A stretch of DNA of 64,000 nt from JAWLGZ01 sp041690635. Its GTDB lineage: Bacteria > Pseudomonadota > Gammaproteobacteria > Thiohalomonadales > Thiohalomonadaceae. The translations under genes were made by a program, and so were the position numbers. Every line of letters begins with the position of its first letter. Position 1 is the first letter of the stretch. The stretch lies in assembly GCA_041690635.1 (NCBI GenBank), contig JAWLGZ010000002.1, positions 744,001-808,000 of the forward strand. The letters are read 5' to 3'. Positions 61,167 through 64,000 of the stretch are shown here, one piece after another. The notes beneath the pieces were generated by a model that was given only the letters and a program-made list of their open reading frames with translations, ran no database searches and was not told the origin of the DNA.

Positions 61167-62095
61167 TCCAGTTCCCGGGGGAGGCGGAACACCATGTTCT
61201 CCGCCTCTCCCGTCTCTTCGGCCACCTCTTCGACACCCCAGGCGCGCAGTTTCCCGATGACCTGCTCGACCAGTATCTCCGGTGCTGAGGCCCCGGCGGA
61301 GACGCCGACCGCACGACACCCTTCCAGCCAATCGCGCTGGATTTCATCCGCAGTATCGACCAGGTAGGCGGGCGTTCCGCGCCGTTCCGCCACCTCACGC
61401 AACCGGTTCGAATTGGAGCTGTTGGTCGACCCGACCACCAGCACCAGATCGCACTGTTCGGCCAGTGTCTTGACCGCGTCCTGCCGGTTCTGGGTCGCGT
61501 AGCAGATGTCATCCTTGCGCGGTCCGCGGATTGCGGGGAAGCGCTGGCGCAATGCATCGATGACCGCCTTCGCATCATCCACGGACAGGGTGGTCTGGGT
61601 GACGAAGGCGAGTTCATCCGGATTCCCCACCCGTAGATTCGCCACCTGCTCCGCCGACTCGACGAGATGAATAGCGCCCCCGGCAGACAGGTCGTACTGT
61701 CCCATGGTGCCCTCCACCTCCGGGTGGCCCGCGTGCCCGATGAGCACCACCTCGCGGCCGTCCCGCGCATGACGCGAAACCTCCAAGTGCACCTTGGTCA
61801 CCAGCGGGCAGGTGGCATCGAATACCCGCAGGCCGCGTCGCTTCGCCTCCTCCTGCACCGACCGTGGCACCCCGTGGGCACTGAAGATGACCGTAGCCCC
61901 GTCCGGCACCGCGTCCAGTTCGTCCACGAACATGGCGCCCTTTTCGCGCAGCCGCTCGACCACGTGGCGGTTGTGCACCACCTCATGGCGGACATAGATG
62001 GGGGCGCCGAACAGTTCCAGCGCACGATCGACGATGTCGATGGCGCGGTCGACGCCGGCACAGAAACCGCGGGGGTTGGCGAGGATGAGTTTCAT
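61163..62095 (-). CDS. ispH: 4-hydroxy-3-methylbut-2-enyl diphosphate reductase
   Basis: A 310-residue iron-sulfur enzyme, the last step of the MEP isoprenoid pathway (HMBPP to IPP and DMAPP). Cluster cysteines are Cys12 (RGFCAGV), Cys96 (DATCPLV) and Cys198 (DICYATQNRQ); His41 and His124 with the THxx-type region bind substrate. Length matches E. coli IspH (316). It is in the fkpB-lspA-ileS neighbourhood, usual for gammaproteobacteria, though here about 600 bp of repeats separates it from fkpB. Confidence 0.97.
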   Translation of the reverse strand: MKLILANPRGFCAGVDRAIDIVDRALELFGAPIYVRHEVVHNRHVVERLREKGAMFVDELDAVPDGATVIFSAHGVPRSVQEEAKRRGLRVFDATCPLVTKVHLEVSRHARDGREVVLIGHAGHPEVEGTMGQYDLSAGGAIHLVESAEQVANLRVGNPDELAFVTQTTLSVDDAKAVIDALRQRFPAIRGPRKDDICYATQNRQDAVKTLAEQCDLVLVVGSTNSSNSNRLREVAERRGTPAYLVDTADEIQRDWLEGCRAVGVSAGASAPEILVEQVIGKLRAWGVEEVAEETGEAENMVFRLPRELD

Positions 62096-62194
62096 CAGGT
62101 CAGTAGTCCCGTAAGGCGATGGCGCAATCTAGTGTAGGTTTTTACGCAGCGTGGGACAGCCACACGGTGGTGGAGTGCATTGTGCGGGAATTGA

Positions 62195-62684
62195 ACCCAT
62201 CCCCATCCTGTCCTTCCCCTTGAAGGGGAAGGAACGTGCCAATCACGCTTCGTTGTGCTTTAGCCACCGTAAGACTGAATGGCTGCCAGTATGAGGGTTT
62301 TCCATCACCGGCAGAACTCATACCCCACAGGCAGTACAGAGGCCAATCAGCAGGTCCCTTCCCCTTCAAGGGGAAGGAACGTGCCAATCACGCTTCGTTG
62401 CGCTTTAGCCACTGTAAGACTGAATGGCTGCCAGTATGAGGGTTTTCCATCACCGGCAGAACTCATACCCCACAGGCAGTACAGAGGCTAATCAGCAGGT
62501 CCCTTCCCCTTCAAGGGGAAGGAACGTGCCAATCACGCTTCGTTGCGCTTTAGCCACTGTAAGACTGAATGGCCGCCAGTATGAGGGTTTTCCACCACCG
62601 GCAGAACTCATACCCCACAGGCAGTACAGAGGCCAATCAGCAGGTCCCTTCCCCTTCAAGGGGAAGGACAGGATGGGGATGGGT
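62195..62684. mobile_element. MITE-like element with perfect 38-bp terminal inverted repeats
   Basis: Bases 62195-62232 and 62647-62684 are exact reverse complements over 38 bp, beginning ACCCATCCCCATCCTGTCC and each containing the palindrome CCTTCCCCTT/AAGGGGAAGG. Between them lie three tandem 145-bp units. No transposase is encoded; small frames here are repeat artefacts. It sits between ispH and fkpB, breaking an otherwise compact operon. Confidence 0.85.
62223..62657. repeat. Three tandem 145-bp direct repeats inside the element
   Basis: The block starting AAGGGGAAGGAACGTGCC recurs at 62223, 62368 and 62513, and a fourth boundary falls at 62658, so the period is exactly 145 bp. The units differ at only a few positions (for example TGTGCTT/TGCGCTT, GGCCAAT/GGCTAAT, GCTGCC/GCCGCC). 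The high similarity points to recent amplification. Confidence 0.93.
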
Positions 62685-62700
62685 CACCGAGGAGCGCCAG

Positions 62701-63138
62701 CTACCATGAGACGGAGACAATCTCCACCTCGAACACGAGATTGCGGCCGGCGAGCGGGTGGTTGAAATCGATCGCCACCGACGCTTCGCCCACCTCGGTG
62801 AGGGTGCCGGGGATGGCTTCACCCGATGGTGTGTCGAACTCGATCACCATCCCGGGTTCAAGGTTCATCTCCGCCGGAAATTCGGCGCGCGGCATGGCAT
62901 GCACATTGTCGGGATCGCGGAATCCGAACGCCTCTTCCGGCCCGAGCAGGAACCGTTCCCGATCGCCTGCGCGAAGGCCGAGCAGGTGGGACTCCAGATG
63001 CTCGTGCAGCGTCCCGTCGCCCATCGTGAATTCGAGTGGCTCGCCGTTGCCGGTAGAATCAACCTCGGTCCCGTCCTCCAGGGCCAGGTGAAACTGCATG
63101 ACCACACGGCTGCCGGGGGCAATCGCAGGGCCGCTCAA
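62701..63138 (-). CDS. fkpB: FKBP-type peptidyl-prolyl isomerase (SlpA/FkpB)
   Basis: A 145-residue SlyD/SlpA-type prolyl isomerase and chaperone. The FKBP part (VVMQFHLALEDGTEVDSTGN, then FTMGDGTLHEHLESHLLGLR) is split by an insert-in-flap domain (about residues 70-120), and FNHPLAGRNLVFEVEIVSV closes the fold. The start overlaps the lspA stop by four bases. Standard ileS-lspA-fkpB order. Confidence 0.95.
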   Translation of the reverse strand: MSGPAIAPGSRVVMQFHLALEDGTEVDSTGNGEPLEFTMGDGTLHEHLESHLLGLRAGDRERFLLGPEEAFGFRDPDNVHAMPRAEFPAEMNLEPGMVIEFDTPSGEAIPGTLTEVGEASVAIDFNHPLAGRNLVFEVEIVSVSW

Positions 63139-63617
63139 TCCGAGCCCTCCCGCCTGTCCCGGAGCGTGTCGCGCAGCGCATCAATAATCAGCATCGCGGC
63201 CCCAATCGTAATGGCGGAGTCGGCGACGTTGAAGGCTGGCCAGTGCCAGCGATCGTAGTAGACATCGATGAAGTCCACCACGTAGCCGAATACCATGCGA
63301 TCCCACAGGTTGCCTAGCGCACCGCCCAGCACCAGCGCCAGCGCCACCGCCTGCCAGCGCTGGCCGGCCTCCAGCCGGCGCAGCCACAACACGATGACCA
63401 CCGAGACCACCAGTGCGATGGCGACGAAGAACCAGCGCTGCCAGCCGGCGGCACTGCTCAGGAAGCTGAACGCGGCGCCGGTGTTGTGCAGCAGGGTGAT
63501 GTTGAGCCCCGGAAAGAGCGGCATCGACTCATACAGGGAGAACACCGCACTCACGTGGGCCTTGCTGGCCTGGTCCAGTGCGACGACCGCGACGGAGAGC
63601 CAGAGCCAGCGCAACAT
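63135..63617 (-). CDS. lspA: Lipoprotein signal peptidase II
   Basis: A 160-residue inner-membrane aspartic peptidase that removes prolipoprotein signal peptides. Four hydrophobic segments, with VVALDQASKAHV near the N-terminus, HNTGAAFSFL, GGALGNLWDRM and FGYVVDFIDVYY; the Asp residues in the last two motifs are the catalytic pair. The ATG overlaps the ileS stop by one base (TGATG), excluding the longer upstream frame. Confidence 0.97.
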   Translation of the reverse strand: MLRWLWLSVAVVALDQASKAHVSAVFSLYESMPLFPGLNITLLHNTGAAFSFLSSAAGWQRWFFVAIALVVSVVIVLWLRRLEAGQRWQAVALALVLGGALGNLWDRMVFGYVVDFIDVYYDRWHWPAFNVADSAITIGAAMLIIDALRDTLRDRREGSD

Positions 63618-64000
63618 CAGGCGAACCTGCGCGCTTCGCCGCTGCCGGTGACGTTTTCGACACAACGGCCGCAGATCTCCGGATGCTCCGGGTGGCTGCC
63701 CACGTCGGCCCGGTGGTGCCAGCAGCGCACGCATTTGGTGTGCTCCGACGGGCGCACCGCCACCCAGATCTCGTCGTTGCTGGTCAGGGTGAAGTGGATC
63801 GCGTCGTCGCTCTTCTCCGTTTCCCGCTGGAGCCGTGCATCGGAGGTGAGCAGGACGAAGCGCAACTCATCACCGAGCAGCGACAACTGTTCGAAGATCT
63901 CCTGACCGCAATAGAGCGCCACCTCGGCGTCGAGACCCGAGCCGATGCCGCCCGCCACGCGCAGCCGCTCCAGCTCCTTGTTCACCGCCTCGCGCACCTC
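63617..64000 (-). CDS. ileS: Isoleucyl-tRNA synthetase, C-terminal part (cut by window edge)
   Basis: The last 127 codons of IleS are visible; the frame runs off the window without a start. The C-terminal zinc finger is clear: two CxxC pairs in KCVRCWHHRADVG and EICGRCVENV. The preceding VREAVNKELERLRVAGGIGS and ALYCGQ segments match the anticodon-binding tail. The gene heads the ileS-lspA-fkpB operon. Confidence 0.96.
   Translation of the reverse strand, partial: EVREAVNKELERLRVAGGIGSGLDAEVALYCGQEIFEQLSLLGDELRFVLLTSDARLQRETEKSDDAIHFTLTSNDEIWVAVRPSEHTKCVRCWHHRADVGSHPEHPEICGRCVENVTGSGEARRFA

Overview
The window is one contiguous stretch of a high-GC gammaproteobacterial chromosome. The block ileS-lspA-fkpB-ispH next to a minor-pilin/pilY1 operon at the right end is the arrangement known from Pseudomonas. 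A P-II-like/DUF1538 transport operon, several cation antiporters, a YcgN protein and a complete type I-E CRISPR-Cas locus suggest a marine, halophilic or sulfur-oxidising lineage (Chromatiales-like). That placement is inference, because no rRNA is present.

Layout. 1-4.0 kb: the 3' part of a BtuF-like cobalamin-binding protein, an unrecognised Rossmann-fold protein and a PAS-GGDEF-EAL protein. 4.2-21.2 kb: a type I-E CRISPR-Cas locus, all on the minus strand, in the order cas3-cse1-cse2-cas7-cas5-cas6e-cas1-cas2-leader-array. The array has 137 repeats on an exact 61-bp period. A WYL regulator lies just upstream (21.5-22.5 kb). 22.6-30.6 kb: YcgN pair, aminopeptidase N flanked by palindromic repeats, histidine phosphatase, AmpE-like membrane protein, KefB-type antiporter, universal stress protein. 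30.8-34.1 kb: a tightly overlapping minus-strand operon DUF1538-DUF1538-PII-like-CBS-thioredoxin-ampD, divergent from a CvrA-type K+/H+ antiporter, followed by an alanine symporter and nadC. 38.2-43.2 kb: hemerythrin with a perfect FNR box, a 4xCBS-PAS-GGDEF-EAL protein, tRNA-Thr(CGU), an Irr-like Fur-family regulator and thiO.

43.5-61.2 kb holds three type IV pilin loci side by side. The first two (43.5-48.1 and 50.0-55.0 kb) are paralogous modules: a divergent pilE, then fimT-pilW-pilX-pilV, with PilV and PilX greatly enlarged and no pilY1. Degenerate toxin-antitoxin remnants separate them. The third (55.2-61.2 kb) is a canonical pilE-fimT-pilV-pilW-pilX-pilY1 operon. The window closes with ispH, a MITE-like element carrying three 145-bp tandem units between perfect 38-bp inverted repeats, fkpB, lspA and the 3' end of ileS.

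How the parts fit together. The CRISPR locus looks complete and functional: all eight cas genes are intact with catalytic residues present. The 28-34 kb region is an ion-homeostasis neighbourhood. The two modular pilin operons with oversized tip pilins and the DUF1538/PII/CBS operon are the least described systems here.
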